Assembly (NCBI GenBank): GCA_900547945.1
Contig: URIT01000063.1
Location: 1-17,524 of the forward strand
Length of the DNA: 17,524 nt
Reading direction: 5' to 3'
From: an uncultured bacterium
GTDB lineage: Bacteria; Verrucomicrobiota; Kiritimatiellia; RFP12; UBA1067
A model generated the notes under the pieces. That model ran no database searches and was not told the origin of the DNA. It saw only the letters and a program-made list of their open reading frames with translations. The stretch's first letter is position 1. Each line of letters begins with the position of its first letter. The position numbers and the translations under genes were made by a program. Of this stretch, positions 6,206-13,095 are shown piece by piece.

Positions 6206-8476
6206 ATGAAGAAACGTCTCGCCACGTGTGCCGCCGCGTTCGCCGCGTTCGCCGCATCCGCGCAGTTTCTGGAATACCTCCACCCCGAGGAGACGAAGCC
6301 CCGGGAGAAGACCACGCGCGCCGCCGGGGACCTGCGCGTCTCCGGTGACTACATGAGCGCGAACCGCAGCACCGGCGAACTGCTCGCGACCGGCAACGTC
6401 ACGGCGGTGTCGGCGCCCTTCCGCTTCCTCTCGCAGCGCGTCGCCCGCACCGCCGACGGCGTCTACTCGTTCGGCGACGATGCGTTCACGACCACCTGCA
6501 CGAACGCGCTCGACAACCTGCACTGGGGCCTGCGCGGCGATTTCACCTACATCCAGGACCAGGCCATCCTCGCGAAGGACGTCTGGCTCTACCACTGGGG
6601 CATGCCCGTCTTCTGGCTGCCCGTCTGGTACCAGCCCATCAACACGGACTACGGCCTGCGCGTCGTGCCCGGCTACCGTTCGCGCTGGGGCGGCTACCTC
6701 CTCACGAAGTACAACTACGCCCTCTGGGAGGAGGCCGCGCCGAACACGCCCTACCTCGGCGCCTCCACCTATGCGGACTACCGCACGAAGAACGGCTTCG
6801 CCCTCGGCGAAACGCTCCGCTGGGGGCAGAAGACGGGTACCTCCGCCGACGGCGGCGCCCAGCTCTCCCGCGCCGGCCTCGGCCACGGCAAGCTCAAGGC
6901 GTACTACGCCTGGGACGAGGACTACGACCGCTACATGCACCGCCGCTGGAGCGGCCACCGGCGCAACTACCAGAACTGGGGCAGCGACGTCGACCGCGAA
7001 CGCTACCGCATCACGTTCGAGCACGCCGCCGACTTCACGGAGCGCGACACCTTCAACGCCACCGCCTCCTATTTCTCCGACTCGCACATGAACCGGGACT
7101 TCTTCGACAAGGACAACCGCCTCGAATCCGTCCCGGTCAACGAGGCCTGGTATGAACACCGCGAGCTTTCGTGGGCCGCCGGCGGCTCCGTTTCGGGCCC
7201 GATCAACGACTTCTACGCCGGAACCGCCCGCCTGCCCGAGGGCTGGCTCTCCATCGCGCCCCAACCCATCTGGGATCTCCCCCTCAACTACGAGTCCCAA
7301 ACCCGCGCCGGCTACCTCAACCACGACTACGCCCGCTACGGCTCGCACGACCCCATGTACCGCTACGTGCCGTACATCGGCGCGAACGGACGCGGCGCCG
7401 ACTACCAGGCCTTCCGCATGGATACCGCCCACCGCGTGACCCTGCCCTTCAAGATCTGGGACGTCCTCTCCGTCGTGCCGCGCGTCGGCTATCGCGGCAC
7501 GTACTGGAGCGACAGCGGCGACCGCGACGCCGCCTACCTCAAGGCCTCCGGCGACGGTCTCTTCCGCCACATCGGCGAAGTTGGCTTCACCGCCTCCGCC
7601 CGCGGCTCCGCCTGGCTCTCCGATTCCTGGCGCCACACCGTCGAACCCTACCTCGACTACTCCTACCAGGCCGTCGATCTCTCCGCCGGCAGCCGCCAGC
7701 GTTACTACGCCTTCGACAGCTACGACCGTTCCATCGACTGGCTCGACCAGTTTGGCTTCGAGGGCCGCGGCCTTCCCTACAACTGGCACGGCGTGCGCCC
7801 CGGCATCCGCAACACGTTCCAGGAGCTGACCGAGGGCGGTCTGCTGCGCACGGTGCTCGACTGGGACCTCTACGCCGCCATCCCCTTCGAGACGATGACG
7901 CCCTACGGCAGGGACAACCCCCTCGCGGGCTACCCGAACGACGACCGGGACGGCAACTACAACCGCAGCGGACACCATCAGGTCGTTCCCGGCACGCGCA
8001 TCCGCTGGAACCCCTCGCGCGACATCTCCCTCCTCGCCCGCGCCGAGTACGACTGCCAGAACTCGAAGGCCGCCTACGCCGACATCGCCTTCCGCCAGCG
8101 CCTCACGGACACCTTCAGCTACAACGTGAGCTACATCGGCCGCGACCAGCGCCTCTGGACCTACCTTCCCAGCGCCTACGACCGCTGGAACTACCAGTTC
8201 TCGAACGTCCTCCAGCTCGGCTTCACGCACGACGTCTGCGACGCCTTCGCCTGGTCGCCCTACATCCGCTACGACTGCCGGCGCGATGAAGTTGACGAGG
8301 TGGGCGCCTGGTTCGACCTGCTCACGGACTGTCTCGGCTACCGCGTCCTGTTCGCGCACGAGACCTCCTACACGCGCATCGACAACTCGAAGGAGCCCTG
8401 CGACAACCGCGTCTGCTTCTTCATCTACCTGCGCGCGTTCGGTCCCGGCTCGATGCTCGACATGGCCCGATTCTAA
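6206..8476 (+). CDS. lptD: LptD/OstA-like LPS assembly outer-membrane protein
   Basis: Protein of 756 residues, close to the roughly 780 of E. coli LptD, which inserts lipopolysaccharide into the outer leaflet of the outer membrane. A signal peptide (MKKRLATCAAAFAAFAASA, cleavage before Q20) is followed by an OstA/LptA-like domain (VSGDYMSANRSTGELLATGNV). Then comes the family-typical linker with TTTCTN, AILAKDVWLYHWGMPVFWLPVW, and a long Tyr/Trp/Asp-rich region with alternating residues typical of a beta-barrel. Cysteines at about 98, 732 and 737 could form the inter-domain disulfides known in LptD. ATG 6206 is preferred over the in-frame ATG at 6200 because AGGAA (6196-6200) lies six bases ahead of it. 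Its last 56 bases overlap the end of the convergent glycosyltransferase gene. Another OstA-like transporter is possible, but LptD is the best fit. Confidence 0.82.
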   Translation: MKKRLATCAAAFAAFAASAQFLEYLHPEETKPREKTTRAAGDLRVSGDYMSANRSTGELLATGNVTAVSAPFRFLSQRVARTADGVYSFGDDAFTTTCTNALDNLHWGLRGDFTYIQDQAILAKDVWLYHWGMPVFWLPVWYQPINTDYGLRVVPGYRSRWGGYLLTKYNYALWEEAAPNTPYLGASTYADYRTKNGFALGETLRWGQKTGTSADGGAQLSRAGLGHGKLKAYYAWDEDYDRYMHRRWSGHRRNYQNWGSDVDRERYRITFEHAADFTERDTFNATASYFSDSHMNRDFFDKDNRLESVPVNEAWYEHRELSWAAGGSVSGPINDFYAGTARLPEGWLSIAPQPIWDLPLNYESQTRAGYLNHDYARYGSHDPMYRYVPYIGANGRGADYQAFRMDTAHRVTLPFKIWDVLSVVPRVGYRGTYWSDSGDRDAAYLKASGDGLFRHIGEVGFTASARGSAWLSDSWRHTVEPYLDYSYQAVDLSAGSRQRYYAFDSYDRSIDWLDQFGFEGRGLPYNWHGVRPGIRNTFQELTEGGLLRTVLDWDLYAAIPFETMTPYGRDNPLAGYPNDDRDGNYNRSGHHQVVPGTRIRWNPSRDISLLARAEYDCQNSKAAYADIAFRQRLTDTFSYNVSYIGRDQRLWTYLPSAYDRWNYQFSNVLQLGFTHDVCDAFAWSPYIRYDCRRDEVDEVGAWFDLLTDCLGYRVLFAHETSYTRIDNSKEPCDNRVCFFIYLRAFGPGSMLDMARF

Positions 8477-9161
8477 GCAGATCCCACAGCATGCGCGGCG
8501 CGTCCCGGAAGACGCGCAGCGAGCTTCGCTTCCCGCCGCACCACGCGACGGGAACTTCTTTTACCGTCCCCCCCGCGTCGCGGGCCCGCCGGATCAGCTC
8601 CACGTCGAACGCGAAGCGCTCGATCCGCTGCGCCGCGAAGACGGCGCGCATCACGTCCATGCGGAAGAGCTTGAAGCCGCACTGCGTGTCCTGCACGTCC
8701 ATGCCGCACGCCAGCCGCACAAGGGCGTGGAAGGCACGCGAAAGGAATCGCCGCACGAGCGGCATGCCGGGGCGCCCGTAGCGGCTGCCGCAAACGATCC
8801 ACGCATCCGCATACGGGGCGAGACGCGCGAACTCGGCGAACGGGGCCGAGAGGTCCACGTCGCTCATGAGCACCCAACCGCCCTTCGCCGCGAGCGCCCC
8901 GCGCCGGACGGCGGCTCCCTTCCCGCGATTCGGTTCGATGCGCAGGACGACGAGGCGTTTCCCATCCCCCGGCACCGCCGCATCCAGCCGCACGTCCGAC
9001 CCGTCGTCAACGAGAATCGTCTCCACCAGCTCGAACCCGCTCCCCCGCGCCGCCGCGTCCAGTTCGGGAATACGCGCCACGAGCGCCCGTGCAAGGTCGG
9101 GCGCGTTGTAGACCGGCACGACCAGCGTCAACCGCCTCGGCTCTGTCCCTTCTTCGTACAT
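8421..9161 (-). CDS. Family 2 glycosyltransferase, dolichyl/polyprenyl-phosphate type
   Basis: GT-A fold glycosyltransferase of 246 residues resembling dolichyl-phosphate glucosyl/mannosyltransferases, which load a sugar from a nucleotide donor onto a polyprenyl phosphate at the membrane. Visible motifs are VVPVYN (14-19), VDDGSD (51-56), NRGKGAAVRRG (78-88), the metal-binding DVD (D101, D103) and DTQCGFKLF (158-166), a hallmark of the Alg5/DPM1-like subgroup. There is no membrane segment, unlike ArnC/GtrB. ATG 9161 is preferred over an upstream in-frame start because TGCTATACT at 9172-9180 is an extended -10 box that puts the transcript start within about four bases of this ATG. The sugar and acceptor cannot be told from sequence. 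The C-terminal tail (CRASSRDRTRAGR) is basic. Confidence 0.85.
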   Translation of the reverse strand: MYEEGTEPRRLTLVVPVYNAPDLARALVARIPELDAAARGSGFELVETILVDDGSDVRLDAAVPGDGKRLVVLRIEPNRGKGAAVRRGALAAKGGWVLMSDVDLSAPFAEFARLAPYADAWIVCGSRYGRPGMPLVRRFLSRAFHALVRLACGMDVQDTQCGFKLFRMDVMRAVFAAQRIERFAFDVELIRRARDAGGTVKEVPVAWCGGKRSSLRVFRDAPRMLWDLLRIGPCRASSRDRTRAGR

Positions 9162-9171
9162 CCTTGCTCGT

Positions 9172-9180
9172 AGTATAGCA
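9172..9180 (-). promoter_or_regulatory. Extended -10 promoter of the glycosyltransferase gene
   Basis: On the minus strand TGCTATACT ends ten bases before the A of ATG 9161. With a start seven bases past the -10 box the mRNA would have a leader of only about 0-4 nt. AAGG touches the ATG directly, too close to serve as a Shine-Dalgarno site. Confidence 0.6.
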
Positions 9181-9263
9181 AATATGCGTCCCCCTGCCAC
9201 CCTTGCAGACACCTGGACACAACTGCGTAAACGGTACGCAGACGAAAAAACGAATACACAGGA

Positions 9264-9282
9264 ACGGCGAGGGGCTCGCCGT
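9264..9282 (-). terminator. Hairpin at the end of the ATPase gene, weak terminator candidate
   Basis: ACGGCGAG/CTCGCCGT is a perfect 8-bp stem with a 3-nt loop that starts within the ATPase stop codon region. On the minus strand a run of six T (9250-9245) follows, but 13 bases after the stem, farther than in a standard intrinsic terminator. It may terminate weakly or protect the 3' end. Confidence 0.35.
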
Positions 9283-10610
9283 CAAAGGAACATGGCCATA
9301 TAGTGCGGCAGCGTCACTTTCTTCTCGCTGACGCCGACATTCCCCTCGACGAACTTCAATCCGTAAGGAACAGACTGCCGCTCCAGGAATCCGTTCAGGG
9401 AGACCGTCGCGCCATTGGACGACTTGACCTCAACGGGAATCGGGGCCCCGTCGCGTTCAAGGACAAACTCGATCTCGCGGTCCCCCCTTTCCGTCTTGTA
9501 GTAAACCAGCGGGATACCCTTTCGCGCCAACAGGCAGGCAATCAAGTTCTCGAAGATACCGCCTTTCGCATTCCCGGTCAACCGACCCGCGTAGAGCAGT
9601 CGCTTCGTCTCCAGTCCGTAGAGCGCCAGCAACAACCCGATATCCGAGAAATACAGCTTGAACCATCCCTCTCTGATGTGGGCGTTCAGGGGAATCTCCG
9701 CCACCGAGACATTCTCGGCCCGGAGGGCAAGTGCCGCATCACAGAGCCAGTCAACGGAGACGCCGTATTTTCGCTCGCTTCCACCCTTCTCGACCTCCGC
9801 ATATTTGAACTTACGGTTCTCCTTCGCGAGAAGCCGGGGAATCGCACGGTAGCAACCCTCGATCTTCGGGACATCCGTCGTGTCGGCATATTTGTGGACG
9901 TCGTCCATGTAGGCCGTCAGAATCTTTTCCTGTTCGGACTGAACGGGTCCGAAGTCCCCTTTATCGAGAAACGCCTTCACAACGGCCGGCATACCACCGA
10001 CGATGAGGTATTCACGTAGATAGTCGGCATACCGTCGGTTCAGGACATCCGGCACATGCGTCCGTGACCGATAATACCCGCGCAACACTTCAATGGCCTC
10101 AACCGAGACCCCCTTCGCCCAGAGGAACTCCTCGAAATCCAGTGAATGCATCATCACCGAACGTTCGTAGCCAACCGGAATGGACTTGGGTTCGTATTTC
10201 GCACGGCTTCGCTTGTTCCTGTACTTGACCCCCAAGAGCGACCCGGAGGCAATGACATCATAGCGACCATCAAGCGCGAAGGACTTGAGCGCCGTACGCG
10301 CATTCGCGCATTCCTGGATTTCATCCAGGAAAATCAACGTCCTGCCAGGAATCAATTGCTTCGTCGCGTCATACGCCGAGATCTTCTTGTACAGGTCCTC
10401 CGCCTTCAAGCTTCCCTCGAAGAGTTCCGCCGCATCCGGCTCCAGTATGAAATTGAAGGTCAGGAGGCTTTCATAATTCTCGCGGCCAAATTTCTCGATG
10501 ATATACGTCTTTCCAATTTGGCGAGCCCCCTTGACAAGCAAACACTCCTGATGATGTGTCCGCTTCCAGTTGACGAGATCGTCATAGAATTTTCGCCTCA
10601 GTTCACGCAT
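9282..10610 (-). CDS. AAA_14 / DUF4143 family ATPase
   Basis: P-loop ATPase of 442 residues in the widespread AAA_14/DUF4143 family, whose cellular role is not established; members are common in accessory and mobile regions. The N-terminal ATPase domain shows Walker A GARQIGKT (28-35), Walker B TLIFLDEIQ (D96, E97) and an ASGSLLGV strand (121-128). The DUF4143 half includes YLREYLIVGGMPAVV, and near the C terminus lies PIPVEVKSSNG, the nuclease-fold-like block seen in this family. ATG 10610 is set by TGGAGG (10620-10615) four bases upstream. A near-consensus promoter precedes it. Its codons use A/T at the third position far more than the neighbouring operons, suggesting later acquisition. A small unknown gene lies just upstream on the same strand. 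Confidence 0.9.
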   Translation of the reverse strand: MRELRRKFYDDLVNWKRTHHQECLLVKGARQIGKTYIIEKFGRENYESLLTFNFILEPDAAELFEGSLKAEDLYKKISAYDATKQLIPGRTLIFLDEIQECANARTALKSFALDGRYDVIASGSLLGVKYRNKRSRAKYEPKSIPVGYERSVMMHSLDFEEFLWAKGVSVEAIEVLRGYYRSRTHVPDVLNRRYADYLREYLIVGGMPAVVKAFLDKGDFGPVQSEQEKILTAYMDDVHKYADTTDVPKIEGCYRAIPRLLAKENRKFKYAEVEKGGSERKYGVSVDWLCDAALALRAENVSVAEIPLNAHIREGWFKLYFSDIGLLLALYGLETKRLLYAGRLTGNAKGGIFENLIACLLARKGIPLVYYKTERGDREIEFVLERDGAPIPVEVKSSNGATVSLNGFLERQSVPYGLKFVEGNVGVSEKKVTLPHYMAMFL

Positions 10611-10637
10611 AATGCCTCCAGAATTTAATACATGCAA

Positions 10638-10667
10638 ATTATATTCATTCTGTCGCAATATTGTCAA
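10638..10667 (-). promoter_or_regulatory. Consensus sigma-70 promoter of the ATPase gene
   Basis: On the minus strand, TTGACA (10667-10662) and TATAAT (10643-10638) are both perfect consensus hexamers with an 18-bp spacer. The predicted start near 10631 gives a leader of about 20 nt containing the Shine-Dalgarno site. The whole segment is strongly AT-rich against a GC-rich background. Confidence 0.8.
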
Positions 10668-10751
10668 TATGCAATTTTCAAGAATATCCAAGAACAACAT
10701 TTTGCAACTTTTCAGACACCTTCGTAACGAACTTTTGCAACTTTTCAGACA
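10667..10751 (-). repeat. Three repeats at 33-bp period, possible operator array
   Basis: TTTTGCAACTTTTCAGACA occurs exactly at 10700-10718 and 10733-10751. A degenerate third copy (TATGCAATTTTCAAGA) begins at about 10668 in the same phase: the GCAA motifs start at 10671, 10704 and 10737. The last copy abuts the -35 box of the ATPase promoter. The 33-bp spacing is near three helical turns, so bound proteins would lie on one face. The exact copies also code for the C terminus of the small upstream gene (two SEKLQ units). Confidence 0.6.
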
Positions 10752-11106
10752 TTCGTAGGACCAGACATCCCGCCATCCACCTGCGCCGCGACCTTCCCCC
10801 GATCTGGCGAAGGTCGCGTACCCTCTCCTCCTGGTCCCTCTCCCAACGTTGCCGACGCATCAGCAGAATCTTCTCAAACGTCTCGGGACCGTCGAACCAG
10901 ATCTCGCTGCGCGTGGCTTCGCGTCCTTCCTCGAACCCTTCCAGGGCCTTGTACAAAGTCGTTCGCGCAACGTCGTTACTCGGATCCTGGTCGATGAAGT
11001 TCAAATAGGAACGCGTGCGGAAGACATCGTGGAGGCCGGTCTCCTTCGGCGGGCGCGTCGTGGATGTCGTGGGGACCGCAGTCGCCGAACTTCTCCGCAT
11101 GGCCAT
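10678..11106 (-). CDS. Hypothetical protein upstream of the ATPase
   Basis: Open frame of 142 codons that I do not recognise. It has a Ser/Thr/Pro-rich start (SSATAVPTTSTTRPP), a middle part that reads like a folded domain (LHDVFRTRSYLNFIDQDPSND through EIWFDGPETFEKILLMRRQRWERDQEERVRDL), an Arg-rich stretch and a tail with two SEKLQ repeats. TGCTATACT at 11117-11125 acts as a likely -10 box; with it, ATG 11106 (or 11100) would be at the 5' end of the mRNA, while ATG 11115 lies too close to the box. It ends 11 bp short of the ATPase -35 box. A non-coding regulatory region with a chance open frame at its 3' end is possible. Confidence 0.5.
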   Translation of the reverse strand: MAMRRSSATAVPTTSTTRPPKETGLHDVFRTRSYLNFIDQDPSNDVARTTLYKALEGFEEGREATRSEIWFDGPETFEKILLMRRQRWERDQEERVRDLRQIGGRSRRRWMAGCLVLRMSEKLQKFVTKVSEKLQNVVLGYS

Positions 11107-11116
11107 GGTGTCCATC

Positions 11117-11125
11117 AGTATAGCA
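11117..11125 (-). promoter_or_regulatory. Extended -10 promoter of the hypothetical gene
   Basis: TGCTATACT on the minus strand, identical to the sites before the glycosyltransferase and U32 genes. The predicted start at about 11110 leaves four bases before ATG 11106. Confidence 0.5.
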
Positions 11126-11172
11126 TGAACCGCGCGCCCGCTCCAACCACATTCCTGTCGAGTCGCTTCCCT

Positions 11173-11203
11173 TCGCTTGATTTGTTCGGAACAAATCAAG
11201 CGA
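11173..11203. repeat. 31-nt near-perfect palindrome
   Basis: Two 15-base arms (11173-11187 and 11189-11203) are exact reverse complements around a single central G. It lies between ubiE and the small hypothetical gene, about 50 bp upstream of the latter's -10 box. It could be an operator for a dimeric regulator or a transcript-end hairpin for ubiE; no T-run follows it on either strand. A purine-rich GAGAGAG stretch adjoins it. Confidence 0.7.
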
Positions 11204-11329
11204 GAGAGCGTAAGAGGAGAGAGAGAGCAAGACACGTACGCCGAGCCGGGTGAAAGGACGCCACGCGCCGAGGCGGCGCGGGTACATTGCGCGCCGAGCC
11301 GACAGGTGGGAGAGATGCGCGCCGGGGTG

Positions 11330-12052
11330 TCAAACGGGTGCGGCCGCGACAAGCGCGGCCCTCCCGCCGGGTTCTTTCATGAACTTGAGGCAGTGGCAGG
11401 CGGGAAGATAGAACGCTTCGCGGGAGATGGAAAGGCCGAGGTCGTGCGCCCATGACGCAAACGTGCGGGCGGAACACATCCGCGCAATGGATGTGCGCAG
11501 ATAGGCGTAGTCCGCGCGCGTGCCGCGCGCGAGGAGCGGTGCGACGAGGCGGAGCCATCCCGCCGTCGCCCACGCGCAGAACGGCGATTCCAGGCGGAAG
11601 AACTCCAGGACAAGAAGCGTGCCGCCCGGGACGAGGACACGGGCCGTTTCCGCAAGCGCGGCCGCCGGATCGGGAAAATTTCGGAAACCGAACGCGCACG
11701 TCACCGTGTCGAACGCTCCGTCGGCGAACGGCAGACGGGTGGCGTCCCCTTCCATGAAAGCAACGCGCGCCGCACAGCCCGCGCGGGCAATCCGGCGGCA
11801 GGCGATCGCCAGCATCGCGGGCGTGAGGTCGAGGCCCGTCACCCGGGCGCGCGGAAAGCGGCGCGCGAGGCCGAGGGCGAGGTCGCCCGTCCCCGTCGCG
11901 AGGTCGAGGACGCGCATGGGCGCCTCCAGCAGCGCAAGGGCCCGCCGCCGCCACGAGAGGTCGAGGCCGAACGTGAGCGCCCGGTTGAGGAGGTCGTAGC
12001 GCCCCGCAATCCGCGTGAAGAGACGGCGGATCTCATCCGTCTGCGGTCCCAT
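11330..12052 (-). CDS. ubiE: UbiE/MenG-family quinone methyltransferase
   Basis: SAM-dependent methyltransferase of 240 residues of the UbiE/COQ5 family, which C-methylates demethylmenaquinone or a ubiquinone precursor. Family features are the N-terminal RYDLLNRALTFGLDLSWRRRAL (18-39), SAM motif I VLDLATGTGDLAL (48-60), the acidic GLDLTPAML (73-81, D75), EGDATRLPF (101-109) and the signature FGFRNFPDP with VLVPGG (121-144). ATG 12052 sits seven bases after the prepilin peptidase stop, with GAGGGG as its ribosome site, so the two genes are co-transcribed. The C terminus is unusual: instead of the common GGI-ALH-type ending it finishes in GGRAALVAAAPV, encoded by a small hairpin repeat (11342-11366). 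No other quinone gene is nearby. Confidence 0.88.
   Translation of the reverse strand: MGPQTDEIRRLFTRIAGRYDLLNRALTFGLDLSWRRRALALLEAPMRVLDLATGTGDLALGLARRFPRARVTGLDLTPAMLAIACRRIARAGCAARVAFMEGDATRLPFADGAFDTVTCAFGFRNFPDPAAALAETARVLVPGGTLLVLEFFRLESPFCAWATAGWLRLVAPLLARGTRADYAYLRTSIARMCSARTFASWAHDLGLSISREAFYLPACHCLKFMKEPGGRAALVAAAPV
11342..11366 (+). repeat. 25-nt ACAAG-loop hairpin repeat, copy 1
   Basis: GGCCGCG / ACAAG / CGCGGCC followed by CTCCCG: a perfect 7-bp stem with a 5-nt loop. It differs from the copy at 14474-14498 at only two positions, which pair with each other. On the opposite strand it forms the 3' end of ubiE. Confidence 0.7.
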
Positions 12053-12058
12053 CGCCCC

Positions 12059-12928
12059 TCAGCGCGCCGCGTTGAGCCGCAGGTACCAGTCGAGGATGCG
12101 CGGGCCCCAGAACATCCACGCCACCACGCCGAGGGCGAGGAACGGACCATACGGCACCGCCGTGAAGCCCCCCAGCTTCGCCTTCCCACGCAGAATCAGC
12201 GCCATCCCCACCACCGCCCCCACGAAGGACGAGACGATGATCGTGAAGAGGACCGCCCAGGGCCCGAAGAAGGCCCCGACCGCGCCGATGAGCTTCACGT
12301 CCCCAAACCCCAACGCCTCCTTCTTTACGATCTTCGAGAAGACGAACCCGACCAGCCAGAGGAACACGAAGCCGAAAGCCAGTCCGCCCAGCGACCAGCA
12401 GAGCGCGGGCAGGCGCGCCGTCTCGCCCTGCAGCTCGGGGACGAGGTAGCTGAGCGGCACGCCGAGGATCATCCCGCCGATCGTCACGCGGTCCGGCAGG
12501 TAGAAATGCGCGAGGTCGATGAACGAGCCGAGGATCAGTCCCGTGAAGACAAGCCAGAAGACCGGCACGGACCACAGGCACGTCAGCTTCTGCAGCCCCA
12601 GCGCCGGTTCCAGCCCGAGGAAGAACGGCATCCCCCACTGGAGGTACGCGAGCAGGAACAGGGCCGCGCCCAGCAGTTCCACGACCGTGTAGCGGATGGA
12701 GATCGGTTTGTGGCAGTTCGCGCAGCGGCCGCGCAGGCAGCACCAGCTCAGGATCGGGATGTTCTGGTACCATCGGATCCGCGCGTTGCAGTTCGGGCAG
12801 TGCGACGGCGGGCTCACCACGCTCTCCCCGCGCGGGAGGCGCCAGATGCAGACGTTCAGGAAGCTCGCGATGCACGCCCCCATCGCAAATGAAAAAAATG
12901 CGAAATTGCCGAAATAGTAAAGGTTCAT
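12059..12928 (-). CDS. pilD: Type IV prepilin peptidase / N-methyltransferase (A24)
   Basis: Membrane-bound bifunctional enzyme of 289 residues that cleaves the leader of type IV pilin-like or type II secretion pseudopilin precursors and N-methylates the new N terminus. The cytoplasmic N-terminal domain carries the zinc cysteines CPNC (C44, C47) and CANC (C69, C72). The peptidase half has both catalytic aspartates: D138 in GSFIDLAHFYLPD and D210 in GFGD. PYGPFLALG near the end is also typical. About eight hydrophobic segments are visible. ATG 12928 has GAGGAA upstream. ubiE follows after six bases. No pilin or secretion genes are in the window. A structured repeat (12961-13050) separates it from the U32 gene. 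Confidence 0.94.
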   Translation of the reverse strand: MNLYYFGNFAFFSFAMGACIASFLNVCIWRLPRGESVVSPPSHCPNCNARIRWYQNIPILSWCCLRGRCANCHKPISIRYTVVELLGAALFLLAYLQWGMPFFLGLEPALGLQKLTCLWSVPVFWLVFTGLILGSFIDLAHFYLPDRVTIGGMILGVPLSYLVPELQGETARLPALCWSLGGLAFGFVFLWLVGFVFSKIVKKEALGFGDVKLIGAVGAFFGPWAVLFTIIVSSFVGAVVGMALILRGKAKLGGFTAVPYGPFLALGVVAWMFWGPRILDWYLRLNAAR

Positions 12929-12960
12929 TTCAGTTCCTCAGTTTTTACCGACGCCTCGAA

Positions 12961-13050
12961 GAACGCAGATGCTTCGCATACGCAGAATGAGGCGAAAAGG
13001 CATGTGGCTACGACGGCGACGTGCGTCGCCTACGCCACAATGCCTTTTCG
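12961..13050 (+). repeat. Structured intergenic repeat, copy C
   Basis: A 90-bp element nearly identical to 4194-4282 and similar in fold to the inverted copy at 4320-4413. It shares the CGAAAAGGCAT/ATGCCTTTTCG outer stem, the GTGGC/GCCAC core with a 6x3 internal loop and the bulged A. It fills the gap between the U32 gene and pilD. A small hairpin TTGTCC/GGACAA follows at about 13058-13072, in the place where copy A has TGGTC/GACCA. Confidence 0.85.
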
Positions 13051-13095
13051 CCCCGTTTTGTCCGCCGGACAAGGCAATCCGCCGTCCGAACCACC

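Noticed and set aside
6074..8359. 761-codon minus-strand open frame opposite lptD
   Set aside because: Val/Ala/Gly/Glu-biased shadow of the LptD frame caused by high GC; no motif.
9218..9236. CTGCGTA/TACGCAG hairpin between the ATPase and glycosyltransferase genes as a terminator
   Set aside because: Only a 7-bp stem, with no following T-run on the transcribed minus strand.
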